Origin: SpSt-398 sp033762195
GTDB taxonomy: Bacteria; Bacteroidota; Bacteroidia; Chitinophagales; Chitinophagaceae
Reading direction: 5' to 3'
DNA: 64,000 nucleotides
Assembly (NCBI GenBank): GCA_033762195.1
Contig: JANRLV010000009.1
Span: 58,507-122,506 of the forward strand
Shown: positions 16,782 to 26,008 of the stretch, piece after piece
How positions within the stretch are numbered: the first letter of the stretch is position 1
Layout of the letters: the number at the start of each line of letters is the position of its first letter
Translations under genes and position numbers: made by a program
The notes under the pieces: generated by a model
Databases searched by the model: none
What the model saw: only the letters and a program-made list of their open reading frames with translations
What the model was told of the DNA's origin: nothing

Positions 16782-17987
16782 ATGAGCAAAAAGATCGTTT
16801 TAGGATTCAGCGGAGGATTAGATACCTCTTATTGCGTGAAATACCTGAGCGAAGAGAAAGGCTATGCCGTTCATAGCATCATTGTCAATACCGGCGGATT
16901 TGATGCCGATGAACTCAAACGCATCGAAGCACATGCCTATGCCCTGGGGGTTAAATCCCATACCACAGTGGATGCGGTACGCACTTACTATGACCGGATC
17001 ATCAAATACCTGGTCTTTGGCAATGTACTTAAAAACAATACCTATCCCCTGAGTGTAAGCGCCGAAAGATTAAGTCAGGCCCTCCATATCGCCGAGCATG
17101 TAAAAAAAGTAGGCGCCGATGCAGTAGCTCATGGTAGTACAGGGGCGGGGAATGATCAGGTACGTTTTGATATGATCTTTCATATCATGATTCCAGGGGT
17201 CGAGATCATCACCCCCATTCGTGACCTGAAACTGAGCCGCGAAGAAGAGATCGCCTACCTGAAAGCAAAGGGCGTACAAATGAATTTTGATAAGGCCGTA
17301 TATTCCATCAATAAAGGTCTCTGGGGAACAAGTGTTGGCGGAAAAGAAACCCTTTCCTCCAAAGGCATGCTTCCTGAAGAAGCCTGGCCTACCCCCTGCA
17401 CCCGGCAGGATAGCGAAAGTGTAAAACTGGGTTTTGAAAAAGGCCAGTTGAAAAAAATAAATGTCATAACCTTCTCCCATCCGGTGGAAGCCATACAATA
17501 TCTTCAATCCATTGCCGGCCCGTTTGCGATCGGGCGTGATATCCATGTTGGCGATACCATCATTGGTATCAAAGGCCGGGTGGGATTTGAAGCCGCAGCC
17601 CCAATGATCATTCTCAAGGCCCATCATGCGCTCGAAAAACATGTATTGACCAAATGGCAATTGCAATGGAAGGACCAGCTCGCCCAATTCTATGGGAACT
17701 GGCTTCATGAAGGCCAGATACTGGATCCGGTCATGCGCGATATCGAAGCCTTTTTGGAAAACAGCCAGCAACAGGTTACCGGTGATGTGTTTGTTCACCT
17801 GCTCCCCTATCGCTTCCAGGTGACAGGCATCGAAAGCGCCTATGACCTGATGAGCAGCAAGTTTGGCAAATACGGAGAAATGAATACCGGATTTACCGGT
17901 GATGATGTCCGTGGTTTTAGCAAGATATTTGGCAACCAGACCTCTATCTATTATTCAGTAAAAACAGCCGCTGATGAAGAGCATTAA
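16782..17987 (+). CDS. argG: Argininosuccinate synthase
   Basis: 401 residues from ATG 16782, close to the family norm. The ATP-pyrophosphatase loop GFSGGLDTSYCV is at residues 8-19; AHGSTGAGNDQVRFD and ITPIRDLKLSREEEI bind citrulline and aspartate. It joins citrulline and aspartate using ATP. Being second in the operon, ahead of argC, is typical of Bacteroidota. Its last codons overlap argC by 14 bp. Cytosolic. The frame opens inside the upstream gene, but homology starts at MSKKIVLGFSGG. Confidence 0.95.
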   Translation: MSKKIVLGFSGGLDTSYCVKYLSEEKGYAVHSIIVNTGGFDADELKRIEAHAYALGVKSHTTVDAVRTYYDRIIKYLVFGNVLKNNTYPLSVSAERLSQALHIAEHVKKVGADAVAHGSTGAGNDQVRFDMIFHIMIPGVEIITPIRDLKLSREEEIAYLKAKGVQMNFDKAVYSINKGLWGTSVGGKETLSSKGMLPEEAWPTPCTRQDSESVKLGFEKGQLKKINVITFSHPVEAIQYLQSIAGPFAIGRDIHVGDTIIGIKGRVGFEAAAPMIILKAHHALEKHVLTKWQLQWKDQLAQFYGNWLHEGQILDPVMRDIEAFLENSQQQVTGDVFVHLLPYRFQVTGIESAYDLMSSKFGKYGEMNTGFTGDDVRGFSKIFGNQTSIYYSVKTAADEEH

Positions 17988-18951
17988 AGCAGGCATCATC
18001 GGAGGAGCGGGCTATACCGGAGGCGAATTAATTCGCATACTACTACGTCACCCGGCGGTTGACCTCACCTTTATCCATAGCCGCAGCAATGCCGGTAAAC
18101 CGCTCCATAACGTCCACCCCGATCTGCTTGGAGATTCAGACCTCCTGTTCGCCGCGGATCTGAACGTTGATATTGATGTGCTTTTTCTTTGTCTCGGTCA
18201 TGGAGAATCCACCCGGTTCCTTGCCGAAAATAAAATACCCGCTTCCATACGCATCATTGACCTGGCCAATGATTTTCGACTGGCGAAGGACGCGCAAAGA
18301 GATGACCGGCTTTTCGTGTATGGACTACCGGAATTGAACCGCGAATCCATACGAAAGGCTAATCATATTGCCAATCCCGGTTGCTTTGCCACGGCAATCC
18401 AACTCGGGTTATTGCCTTTAGCCGCCCACGGATTACTTGGAGAAGTATTCACAACAGGAATCACCGGGTCTACCGGTGCCGGGCAATCTTTATCGGCTAC
18501 TTCTCACTTTAGCTGGAGGGCCAATAATATCCAGGCATATAAAACACTAACCCACCAACATCTGGGCGAAATAACGGAGTCGCTGCATAAAGCAGGGGCT
18601 GCTGAACCAAATATTCATTTTGTTCCCTGGCGGGGTGATTTTACCAGAGGAATATTCATCAGTTCCCAGTTAGGCTGTATCAAATCACTTACCGAGCTGG
18701 AAGATATTTACCGTAATTTCTATCAACAACACCCCTTTACCCATCTTACTTCCGAATCCGTATTTCTGAAACAGGTAGTGAATACCAATAAATGCATAAT
18801 CCAACTCGAAAAGCAAGGGGATATACTGGTGGTACATTCGGTGATTGATAACCTTATTAAAGGCGCCAGTGGTCAGGCTGTACAGAATATGAATTTAATG
18901 TTAGGCTTGAATGAAGAAGAAGGATTGGATCTGAAAGCCGGATATTTTTAA
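17974..18951 (+). CDS. argC: N-acyl-gamma-glutamyl-phosphate reductase
   Basis: 325 residues. NAD(P)H loop GIIGGAGYTGGELIR at the N-terminus and catalytic Cys137 in HIANPGCFATAIQLG are those of ArgC. It reduces N-acylglutamyl phosphate to the semialdehyde. Overlaps argG by 14 bp, indicating coupled translation. The region after its stop (18970-18995) carries a short piece of the CTAATAG/AAAAGC repeat family. Confidence 0.95.
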   Translation: MKSIKAGIIGGAGYTGGELIRILLRHPAVDLTFIHSRSNAGKPLHNVHPDLLGDSDLLFAADLNVDIDVLFLCLGHGESTRFLAENKIPASIRIIDLANDFRLAKDAQRDDRLFVYGLPELNRESIRKANHIANPGCFATAIQLGLLPLAAHGLLGEVFTTGITGSTGAGQSLSATSHFSWRANNIQAYKTLTHQHLGEITESLHKAGAAEPNIHFVPWRGDFTRGIFISSQLGCIKSLTELEDIYRNFYQQHPFTHLTSESVFLKQVVNTNKCIIQLEKQGDILVVHSVIDNLIKGASGQAVQNMNLMLGLNEEEGLDLKAGYF

Positions 18952-19002
18952 CCTGAAATTTATTGCTAACTGATAAAGGCTAAAAGCCAAAAACCAAAGT
19001 AG

Positions 19003-20151
19003 ATGAACTTATTCGACGTTTACCCGATCAACGACATCACCATCGTAAAGGCCAAAGGATCTTATGTATGGGATGAAAAAGGAGAACAGTACCTGGATCT
19101 GTATGGAGGTCATGCCGTGATCAGCATTGGTCATACCCATCCGCATTGGGTGAAAAGGATCGAGGAGCAGTTGGAAAAAGTGGCTTTTTATTCCAATTCC
19201 GTCCGTATTCCTTTGCAACAACAACTGGCAGACAAACTGGGAAAGGTGTCCGGCAAAGAAGATTACAACCTGTTCCTTTGTAATAGCGGGGCCGAAGCCA
19301 ATGAAAATGCGTTGAAACTTGCTTCCTTTCACACGGGCCGCAAAAAGGTCATCGCCTTTTCGCGAGCTTTTCACGGACGTACCTCCCTGGCGGTAGCCGC
19401 AACGGACAACAAAGCCATTGTGGCCCCGGTAAATGAAACCACAAACGTAGTTTTTCTTCCCTTCAACGATACCCAGGCCCTGGAAGATTGTTTCAAGGAA
19501 ATGGGCCATGAGATCTCCTCTGTCATTGTCGAAGGCATTCAGGGCGTGGGCGGGATCCATGTAGCCGAGGATAAATTCCTTAAGTCTATCCGTTCTTTAT
19601 GCGATCAGTATGGAGCCGTCTATATAGCCGACAGCATTCAATGTGGGTATGGCCGGAGCGGAAAATTCTTTAGTCATGATTTTGCCGGCGTTCAGGCGGA
19701 TATTTATTCCATGGCCAAGGGTATGGGAAATGGATTCCCCATTGGCGGGATCCTGATCGCTCCGCAATTCAAATCCAAACATGGCATGTTGGGTACCACC
19801 TTTGGAGGTAACCACCTGGCCTGCGCTGCCGCCCTGGCCGTATTGGAAGTGATTGAAGAGGAGAAATTACTGGGCAACGCCGTGATGGTCGGTAAATACC
19901 TGCGTGAACAATTGGAAGAACTTCCCGGGATAGCCAATGTTCGTGGACGTGGACTCATGATCGGGTTTGATGTAACGGAGGACAACAAGGATCTACGGAA
20001 GAACCTTCTTTGGAAACAGAAGATCTTTACAGGTGAGGCCAAACCAAATGTGATCCGGCTCCTTCCCTCTCTCGCCCTCAAAAAGCGCGACGCAGAGGAC
20101 TTTATCGAAGCCGTAAAAGAAGAACTGGCACTCATAGCTCATAGCGAATAG
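19003..20151 (+). CDS. argD: N-acylornithine aminotransferase (PLP)
   Basis: 382 residues, class III aminotransferase. FLCNSGAEANENALKLASF (residues 91-109) binds the PLP phosphate, Asp210 of YIADSIQCGYGRSG contacts the ring nitrogen, and Lys239 of SMAKGMGNGFPIG should form the Schiff base. The usual Asp-Glu pair before the Q-C/T-G segment is Asp-Ser here, a small departure. Converts N-acylglutamate semialdehyde to N-acylornithine. The very C-terminal codons and the sequence after (20135-20165) fall in a CATAGCTCATAGC/AAAAGC repeat, so a repeat may have replaced the original end of the gene. Confidence 0.9.
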   Translation: MNLFDVYPINDITIVKAKGSYVWDEKGEQYLDLYGGHAVISIGHTHPHWVKRIEEQLEKVAFYSNSVRIPLQQQLADKLGKVSGKEDYNLFLCNSGAEANENALKLASFHTGRKKVIAFSRAFHGRTSLAVAATDNKAIVAPVNETTNVVFLPFNDTQALEDCFKEMGHEISSVIVEGIQGVGGIHVAEDKFLKSIRSLCDQYGAVYIADSIQCGYGRSGKFFSHDFAGVQADIYSMAKGMGNGFPIGGILIAPQFKSKHGMLGTTFGGNHLACAAALAVLEVIEEEKLLGNAVMVGKYLREQLEELPGIANVRGRGLMIGFDVTEDNKDLRKNLLWKQKIFTGEAKPNVIRLLPSLALKKRDAEDFIEAVKEELALIAHSE

Positions 20152-20189
20152 CCAAAAGCTATAAACCTTTCGTTTTATAACTATACTAA

Positions 20190-21155
20190 ATGAAACACTT
20201 CATTTCCGTAAACGATGTCACCAACATAGATGCATTGGTTAAAAAGGCACTGGCCTACAAGAAGTCCCCTTTTGCCGATAAAAAACTTGGCGCGGGTAAG
20301 CGGATCGGCTGCCTGTTTCTCAATCCAAGTATGCGGACACGCTTAAGTACCCAGATCGCCGCGCAAAACCTGGGAATGGAGCCGATCATCTTTAATGTCG
20401 GGAATGAAGGCTGGCAATTGGAATTTGAAGAAGAGGCCATCATGAGTGGAACCACCGTGGAACATGTAAAAGATGCCGCGCCAATATTTGGCCACTACTT
20501 TGATATCCTGGCCATCCGAACTTTTCCCACACTCAAGAACAAAGAAGAAGACTATAGCGAGCTATACATCCAGCAATTCATTAAATACGCCGGGATACCC
20601 GTGGTGAGTCTGGAAAGCGCGACATTACATCCTCTCCAAAGTCTGACCGACATCATTACGATGACCGAAGAAATGGCGAAATGGAAGAAAAAAAGAAAAC
20701 CAAAGATCGTAATGACCTGGGCCCCCCATATCAAACCGCTTCCCCAATGCGTGGCCAATAGCTTTGCACAGTGGGTGAACGCGTGGGGGAAGGCGGATTT
20801 TGTGATCACCCATCCGAAGGATTATGAACTGGATACCCAATTCTCCGGAGAGGCAGAGATCACCCATCAACAGGACAAGGCCCTGAAGAATGCAGATTTT
20901 GTGTTAGTAAAGAACTGGAGCACTTATACAGACTATGGACGTATTTATGAAAGCGATCCAAAATGGATGCTCACCAATAAAAAACTGGCCCTCACCAACC
21001 ACGGAAAGGTGATGCATTGTCTCCCGGTCAGGAGAAATGTGGAATTGAGCGATGAAATACTCGATGGGCCACATAGCCTGGTAACGAGGGAAGCTTCAAA
21101 CAGGGTGTGGGCAGCCCAGGCGGTATTGGCTGAAATCCTGAAAAGCGCGAAATAA
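20190..21155 (+). CDS. argF': N-succinyl/acetyl-ornithine carbamoyltransferase
   Basis: 321 residues. The carbamoyl-phosphate loop is FLNPSMRTRLSTQ (residues 43-55), a variant of S-x-R-T-R. HPLQSLTD and CLPVRRNVELSDEIL complete the active site and match acylornithine rather than plain ornithine carbamoyltransferases. Aligned by eye to the Xanthomonas N-acetylornithine enzyme, its Glu92 is replaced by Val90 here (MSGTTVEH); as I recall, Bacteroides has Pro at this place and Glu92 to Ser, Pro or Val switches preference to N-succinylornithine. The product is N-acyl-citrulline. Overlaps argB by one base. Confidence 0.92.
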   Translation: MKHFISVNDVTNIDALVKKALAYKKSPFADKKLGAGKRIGCLFLNPSMRTRLSTQIAAQNLGMEPIIFNVGNEGWQLEFEEEAIMSGTTVEHVKDAAPIFGHYFDILAIRTFPTLKNKEEDYSELYIQQFIKYAGIPVVSLESATLHPLQSLTDIITMTEEMAKWKKKRKPKIVMTWAPHIKPLPQCVANSFAQWVNAWGKADFVITHPKDYELDTQFSGEAEITHQQDKALKNADFVLVKNWSTYTDYGRIYESDPKWMLTNKKLALTNHGKVMHCLPVRRNVELSDEILDGPHSLVTREASNRVWAAQAVLAEILKSAK

Positions 21156-21940
21156 TGGAAACGCTATACATCGTCAAGATCGGGGGAAATATCATCGATG
21201 ATGAACAAAAACTGACCCCCTTCCTGCGGGAGTTTGCGGCACTCGATGGACACAAGATTCTTGTCCATGGAGGCGGCAAGCTCGCTACGCGATTGGCGGA
21301 AAAGTTGGGTGTATCCCAGAAAATGATCGATGGGCGACGTATCACTGATAAGGAAACCTTGCAGATCGTCACGATGGTCTATGCCGGTCTGGTCAATAAG
21401 ACGATAGTGGCCGAATTGCAATCCCTTCATTGCAATGCCATCGGGCTTTGCGGAGCAGATGGAGATTCCATTCTCGCTCATAAGCGGAAACATCCGGTGA
21501 TTGATTTTGGCTATGTAGGAGATGTAGATGTGGTCAACCGGCAACTCATAGATGGATTGTTGCGCCAAAACCTGGTAATCGTATTTGCGCCCATCACCCA
21601 CGATCAGGAGGGGCAATTGTTAAACACAAATGCCGACACCATCGCCCAGGAACTTGCCCGCGCCATGAGCAGCGACTATGCGGTTCACCTGGTCTATTCC
21701 TTTGAGAAAAGCGGGGTATTACTCGATGCCAATAATGATGAAACAGTGATCCCCGTAATCAACCCGGCTTATTATCAGCAGCTAAAGTCCGAAGAAAAAA
21801 TATTTGCCGGCATGATCCCCAAATTGGACAATGCCTTCTCCGCCTTGAAAAGCGGGGTGCAAAAAGTGATCATCGGCAAGGCGGAGAAATTAAGTGAACT
21901 GATCAAAGGCAGTTCCGGTACAACCATACAGGATGAGTAA
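21155..21940 (+). CDS. argB: N-acylglutamate kinase
   Basis: 261 residues. VKIGGNIIDDEQ and ILVHGGGKLATRLAEKLG at the N-terminus are the amino-acid kinase nucleotide and substrate loops; LNTNADTIAQELARAM and GMIPKLDNAFSAL are in place. It phosphorylates N-acylglutamate with ATP, the second step of the pathway. No N-terminal extension of the arginine-inhibited hexameric type is seen, so feedback inhibition may be weak, leaving control to transcription or translation of the operon. Start overlaps the argF' stop; end overlaps the next gene by 8 bp. Confidence 0.93.
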   Translation: METLYIVKIGGNIIDDEQKLTPFLREFAALDGHKILVHGGGKLATRLAEKLGVSQKMIDGRRITDKETLQIVTMVYAGLVNKTIVAELQSLHCNAIGLCGADGDSILAHKRKHPVIDFGYVGDVDVVNRQLIDGLLRQNLVIVFAPITHDQEGQLLNTNADTIAQELARAMSSDYAVHLVYSFEKSGVLLDANNDETVIPVINPAYYQQLKSEEKIFAGMIPKLDNAFSALKSGVQKVIIGKAEKLSELIKGSSGTTIQDE

Positions 21941-23006
21941 ACACATTGATACCTTATACGCTGAAGCGGTCGGGCTATTAAAAGAACTGATCGCCACCCC
22001 TTCTTTTAGCAAAGAAGAAGCGGAGACTGCCGGAATTCTTTGCCGGTATCTGGGCAAAAAAGATATTGTTCATTCAAGGGTAGGGAATAATGTATTTGCG
22101 AAAAACAAATACTATTCCGAATCCAAACCCACGCTCTTACTCAATTCCCATCACGATACGGTAAAACCCAATAAAGGATATACCCTTGACCCCTTTCAAC
22201 CCATCGAAAAAGACGGCCGGTTATATGGATTAGGAAGCAATGATGCAGGTGGATGCCTGGTATCATTGATCGCTGCCTTTCTATATTTCTATGAGCGGGA
22301 GGACCTTGCTTTCAATGTGGTGTTAGCTGCAACGGCCGAAGAAGAGATCAGTGGCACACAAGGAATCGAAATGGCTCTGCCTCACCTGGGGGCAATTGAC
22401 TTTGGAATTGTTGGTGAGCCCACTAAGTTGGACCTGGCAGTAGCCGAGCGGGGTTTGCTGGTCATTGACTGTACGGCTGAGGGAAAAGCAGGTCATGCGG
22501 CGCGCAACGAAGGAGAGAATGCGCTTTACAAAGCGTTGGATGATATTCAATGGATACGTTCCTATCAATTTGACCGGGAAAGTGATCTTCTGGGCCCGAC
22601 ACGAATGACAGTGACCGTTATTCAAACAGAGAACCAGCAACACAATGTGGTGCCCCCGGTATGCAAATTTGTGATCGATGTCCGCGTCAATGAATGTTAC
22701 CGTTTTGAGGAGGTTCTCGCCATTCTGGAACAAAATCTGAAAAGCAGCTTCCAACCCAGGAGCACCCGGATGAAATCCTCCAGCATTGCACTCGATCATC
22801 CCCTGGTAAAAGCAGGCATTTCCCTGGGAAAGAACCATTACGGCTCGCCCACCACCTCCGATAAGGCCCTGATGCCCTTCCCTACCCTCAAGATGGGGCC
22901 CGGTGACAGTGCCCGCAGCCATACCGCTGACGAATTTATTTACCTTGCTGAAATAAAAGAAGGTATTGATACCTATATTAAACTGATCAATACCATTTCC
23001 CTATAA
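21933..23006 (+). CDS. argE': M20-family N-acylcitrulline deacylase (ArgE-like)
   Basis: 357 residues. Metal ligands of the M20 fold: LLNSHHDTVKP (first His and Asp), GLGSNDAGGC (bridging Asp), ATAEEEISGTQG (general base Glu and ligand) and the late His in GDSARSHTADEF. Because the operon carbamoylates the acylated ornithine, the expected substrate is N-succinyl- or N-acetyl-citrulline, giving citrulline for ArgG. Plain acetylornithine deacetylase or succinyl-DAP desuccinylase would be the alternatives from homology alone. Overlaps argB by 8 bp and is separated from argH by a 100-bp repeat-filled gap. Confidence 0.88.
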   Translation: MSKHIDTLYAEAVGLLKELIATPSFSKEEAETAGILCRYLGKKDIVHSRVGNNVFAKNKYYSESKPTLLLNSHHDTVKPNKGYTLDPFQPIEKDGRLYGLGSNDAGGCLVSLIAAFLYFYEREDLAFNVVLAATAEEEISGTQGIEMALPHLGAIDFGIVGEPTKLDLAVAERGLLVIDCTAEGKAGHAARNEGENALYKALDDIQWIRSYQFDRESDLLGPTRMTVTVIQTENQQHNVVPPVCKFVIDVRVNECYRFEEVLAILEQNLKSSFQPRSTRMKSSSIALDHPLVKAGISLGKNHYGSPTTSDKALMPFPTLKMGPGDSARSHTADEFIYLAEIKEGIDTYIKLINTISL

Positions 23007-23103
23007 TCCGCATAACCCATGAAATCCATTTAATCTGTTTATTCCCTGAAATCCGTGTACTTCATGTTTTCCGTGTAATTTGTATTATTCGTGTAATTAG
23101 TGT
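23005..23103. repeat. Eleven tandem nonamers (consensus AATCCGTGT)
   Basis: The whole gap between the deacylase and argH can be cut into eleven 9-bp units with no insertion or deletion, such as AATCCGCAT, AACCCATGA, AATCCATTT, AATCCGTGT, TTTCCGTGT, AATTAGTGT. Individual units differ by up to four bases but the period is exact. It begins at the TAA of the upstream gene and ends three bases before the argH ATG. Confidence 0.8.
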
Positions 23104-23106
23104 CTC

Positions 23107-24444
23107 ATGAAACTCTGGCAAAAAAACCAAGCCTCTCTTGCGCAGGTCGAAAAATTCACCGTCGGCCGCGATAAGGAATTTGACCTGCAACTTGCACCAT
23201 TTGATGTGCTGGGCTCGATAGCCCATGTAATGATGCTGGAGGAAGTGGGATTGTTACAAAAAAATGAAATGGAGGATTTGGTAACGGCCCTCCGATCCAT
23301 TTACCAGGACATTAAAGAGGGGAATTTTCAGTTGGACGAAAGCGTAGAAGACATCCATTCACAGGTCGAACTACTATTGACCAGGAAATTGGGGGATACT
23401 GGTAAAAAGATACACAGTGCCCGAAGCCGGAATGATCAGGTATTGGTGGATATCAAACTATACCTGCGCCACGAATTGGAATCCCTGGTCCATACCATCG
23501 CACCCTTTTTTGAATTATTACAAACAAAAAGTGAAGAACATAAGGATGACCTGCTGCCCGGGTACACCCACCTTCAATTGGCCATGCCTTCTTCCTTTGG
23601 TTTGTGGTTTGGCGCGTATGCAGAAAGCCTGGTCGATGACCTGATCACCCTTCAATCTGCCTATGAGGTGGTGAATAAAAACCCACTGGGTTCGGCAGCC
23701 GGATATGGCTCCTCTTTCCCGATCAACCGCCAACTGACCACCCGGTTACTTGGTTTTGCTGATCTGAATTACAATGTGGTCTATGCGCAAATGAGCCGGG
23801 GTAAAACGGAACGAATCGTTGCACAGGCAATGGCCAACCTGGCCGATACGCTGTCGAAAATGAGTATGGATGCCTGTATTTTCCTGAACCAGCACTTTGG
23901 GTTTATTTCCTTTCCTGCTGAACTAACCACAGGCAGCAGCATTATGCCCCATAAAAAAAATCCGGATGTGTTTGAACTCATCCGCAGTCATTGCAACCGG
24001 ATAAAGTCGCTTCCTAACGAGATCATGATGATGACGACCAATCTGCCTTCTGGATATCATCGCGATCTTCAATTGCTCAAAGAACATTTATTTCCGGCCT
24101 TCTCTACCCTGCGTGACTGTCTTCAAATGGCAGGGTTGATGTTCCAGCACATGGAGGTCAAAAAGGATTTGCTGAAGGATGAAAAATTCAAATACCTGTT
24201 CAGTGTAGAGGAAGTTAACAAACTGGTCAATCAGGGAATGCCTTTTCGGGATGCCTACAAGAAGGTGGGACTGGATATTGAAAATGGTCATTTCACCTAT
24301 GACACCCGTATTCAACATACGCACGAAGGCTCGATCGGAAATCTGTGTAATCCTGAAATCAGGAAACTGTGGGATGCCGTTTACCTAAAATTTCCGTTTG
24401 GAGAAATTAATCGTGCAGAAGAATTGTTGGTAAATAAAAAATGA
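23107..24444 (+). CDS. argH: Argininosuccinate lyase
   Basis: 445 residues. The fumarase/aspartase superfamily signature TGSSIMPHKKNPDVFELIR (about residues 277-295) and HSARSRNDQVLVDIKLY-like segment IHSARSRNDQVLVD are present. Splits argininosuccinate into arginine and fumarate, the last step. It follows the other arg genes in the same direction; the nonamer repeat gap of 100 bp lies before it, which may weaken or insert a control point in the operon. Followed by a strong inverted repeat. Confidence 0.95.
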   Translation: MKLWQKNQASLAQVEKFTVGRDKEFDLQLAPFDVLGSIAHVMMLEEVGLLQKNEMEDLVTALRSIYQDIKEGNFQLDESVEDIHSQVELLLTRKLGDTGKKIHSARSRNDQVLVDIKLYLRHELESLVHTIAPFFELLQTKSEEHKDDLLPGYTHLQLAMPSSFGLWFGAYAESLVDDLITLQSAYEVVNKNPLGSAAGYGSSFPINRQLTTRLLGFADLNYNVVYAQMSRGKTERIVAQAMANLADTLSKMSMDACIFLNQHFGFISFPAELTTGSSIMPHKKNPDVFELIRSHCNRIKSLPNEIMMMTTNLPSGYHRDLQLLKEHLFPAFSTLRDCLQMAGLMFQHMEVKKDLLKDEKFKYLFSVEEVNKLVNQGMPFRDAYKKVGLDIENGHFTYDTRIQHTHEGSIGNLCNPEIRKLWDAVYLKFPFGEINRAEELLVNKK

Positions 24445-24450
24445 GGAATA

Positions 24451-24503
24451 ATAAAATAAGGAATAAGGAAGGGGTTGTCCTGCTTCCTTATTCCTTATTT
24501 TAT
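24451..24503. repeat. Perfect 21-bp inverted repeat built of AATAAGG heptads
   Basis: Arms at 24451-24471 (contains AATAAGGAATAAGG) and 24483-24503 are exact reverse complements with an 11-nt loop. It lies between convergent argH and the M28 peptidase. Right of it, TATTCCTTATTCCC continues the same word. Probable bidirectional terminator, but its composition matches the other periodic repeats in the window. Confidence 0.85.
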
Positions 24504-24522
24504 ATTCCTTATTCCCTATTTC

Positions 24523-25884
24523 CTACAGCCCGTTCTCGCTGACCAGCCAAACAATCGCTGTCATCGCAATGGCGCCTAATTCCAGTTCTCTTTTATTCAC
24601 TGCTTCAAACACATCATTGGGGGCATGGTGGTGATCAAAATAGCGCTGGCTATTGGGATTGACGCCACACATCACCGTGCCAAATCTGCGAAGTGGGCCA
24701 ATATCAGCGCCGCCGCCGCCATCGGGCATATCATATACTCCATAAGGTCTGAACAGAGGTAACCAAGTGCGGATCTTCGCTACTTGTTCGGGCTTGCCGC
24801 TTAATCCCAATGTTTCTACCCCAAATCCTCCGGCATCGCTTTCAGCAGCAAACAGGTGCATCTCTTTATTTTTTTCAGCGAAATCGGCATAGGCCTGACC
24901 GCCCCTCAATCCATTCTCTTCATTCATAAACATCACAGCACGGATGGTGCGTTTCGGTTTCCAACCCAGGGCCTTAATGGCACGGATCACTTCAATGCTT
25001 TGAACACAGCCGGTTCCGTCATCATGTGCCCCTTCACCCAGGTCCCAACTATCCAGGTGACCTCCTACTGTCAGTATCTCCTCAGGTCTTTCGCTTCCCC
25101 TTATTTCTCCGATCACATTAAAGCTCGGCACATCCGGGTAATGGCGGCAATTCATTTTGATAAACATTTCTACCTTCTTTGTTTTGGTCAGCAGATTATG
25201 CAGCCATTCTGCATCCAGTGTGCTGCAAGCCAGGGCGGGGATGGAATCCCTTCCTTTTTCATATCGGGTGGCCCCGGTATGCGGGTTATTATCAAGCGCA
25301 TGTGTCACACTACGGATCATGACGGCCACGGCGCCAAGTTTTGCGGCCTCTACCGGACCATTGCTCCGGTACCTTACCGCATCTCCATACCCACCTTGCA
25401 CCAATTCGGGGCGCATGGGATAATTAAAGAAAACGATCTTCCCTTTTACTTTTTCTGCACCCAGGGCCTTTAATTCGTCAAAATTGGCGACTTCCACCAC
25501 CTCGGCCTTTAAACCGGCAGCGGGTGTCCCTACACTCATGCCCAGGGCACAGACAGAAAGCTCCTTTTTTGAACCACCCCAATACACGATCCCCTTTTCT
25601 TTGGCTCCTCGTTCCCAACGCGGCACCATACAGGGTTGAAGCCATACTGTATCGGCCCCTGCTTCGCGTAACATACGCGCCGTTTCCTGTACGGCTTTTT
25701 CGGCCCTGGGTGAACCACTTAACCGGGGACCCACTTTTTTACAGAGAAAATGTAGATTGGAATAGGCTTTGCCATGTTGAAGTATCTCATTGGCGATTTG
25801 CCGAATGGCCACAGAATCGGGGTTTTGCCCAAAGAGGGAAATAAAAATCAAGGAAAATCCAAACAAAAGGGCTGGTTTTCTCAT
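24523..25884 (-). CDS. Exported M28-family metallopeptidase (carboxypeptidase Q-like)
   Basis: 453 residues from ATG 25884 (MRKPALLFGFSLIFISLFGQ, signal peptide); the longer frame upstream is unlikely. A PA-type insert spans about residues 120-210 and the M28 catalytic part follows. Zinc ligands visible: GGHLDSWDLGEGAHDDGTG (His and bridging Asp), MFMNEENGLRGG (Glu-Glu), AESDAGGFG (Asp) and a final HHHAPND His. Such enzymes cleave dipeptides or N-terminal residues in the periplasm or outside the cell. No T9SS tail, so periplasmic is likely. Converges with argH. Confidence 0.88.
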   Translation of the reverse strand: MRKPALLFGFSLIFISLFGQNPDSVAIRQIANEILQHGKAYSNLHFLCKKVGPRLSGSPRAEKAVQETARMLREAGADTVWLQPCMVPRWERGAKEKGIVYWGGSKKELSVCALGMSVGTPAAGLKAEVVEVANFDELKALGAEKVKGKIVFFNYPMRPELVQGGYGDAVRYRSNGPVEAAKLGAVAVMIRSVTHALDNNPHTGATRYEKGRDSIPALACSTLDAEWLHNLLTKTKKVEMFIKMNCRHYPDVPSFNVIGEIRGSERPEEILTVGGHLDSWDLGEGAHDDGTGCVQSIEVIRAIKALGWKPKRTIRAVMFMNEENGLRGGQAYADFAEKNKEMHLFAAESDAGGFGVETLGLSGKPEQVAKIRTWLPLFRPYGVYDMPDGGGGADIGPLRRFGTVMCGVNPNSQRYFDHHHAPNDVFEAVNKRELELGAIAMTAIVWLVSENGL

Positions 25885-26008
25885 TGCAGTTGGTTTTGGC
25901 TTAAAGCTAAAGAATAGCTGTTTTTGTAACAAATATTTGATGACTGGTGGAACCATTCCTGTTTAATCCTGTTTAACTTGCACAAATTATCTTAATATTA
26001 CGCCTGAA

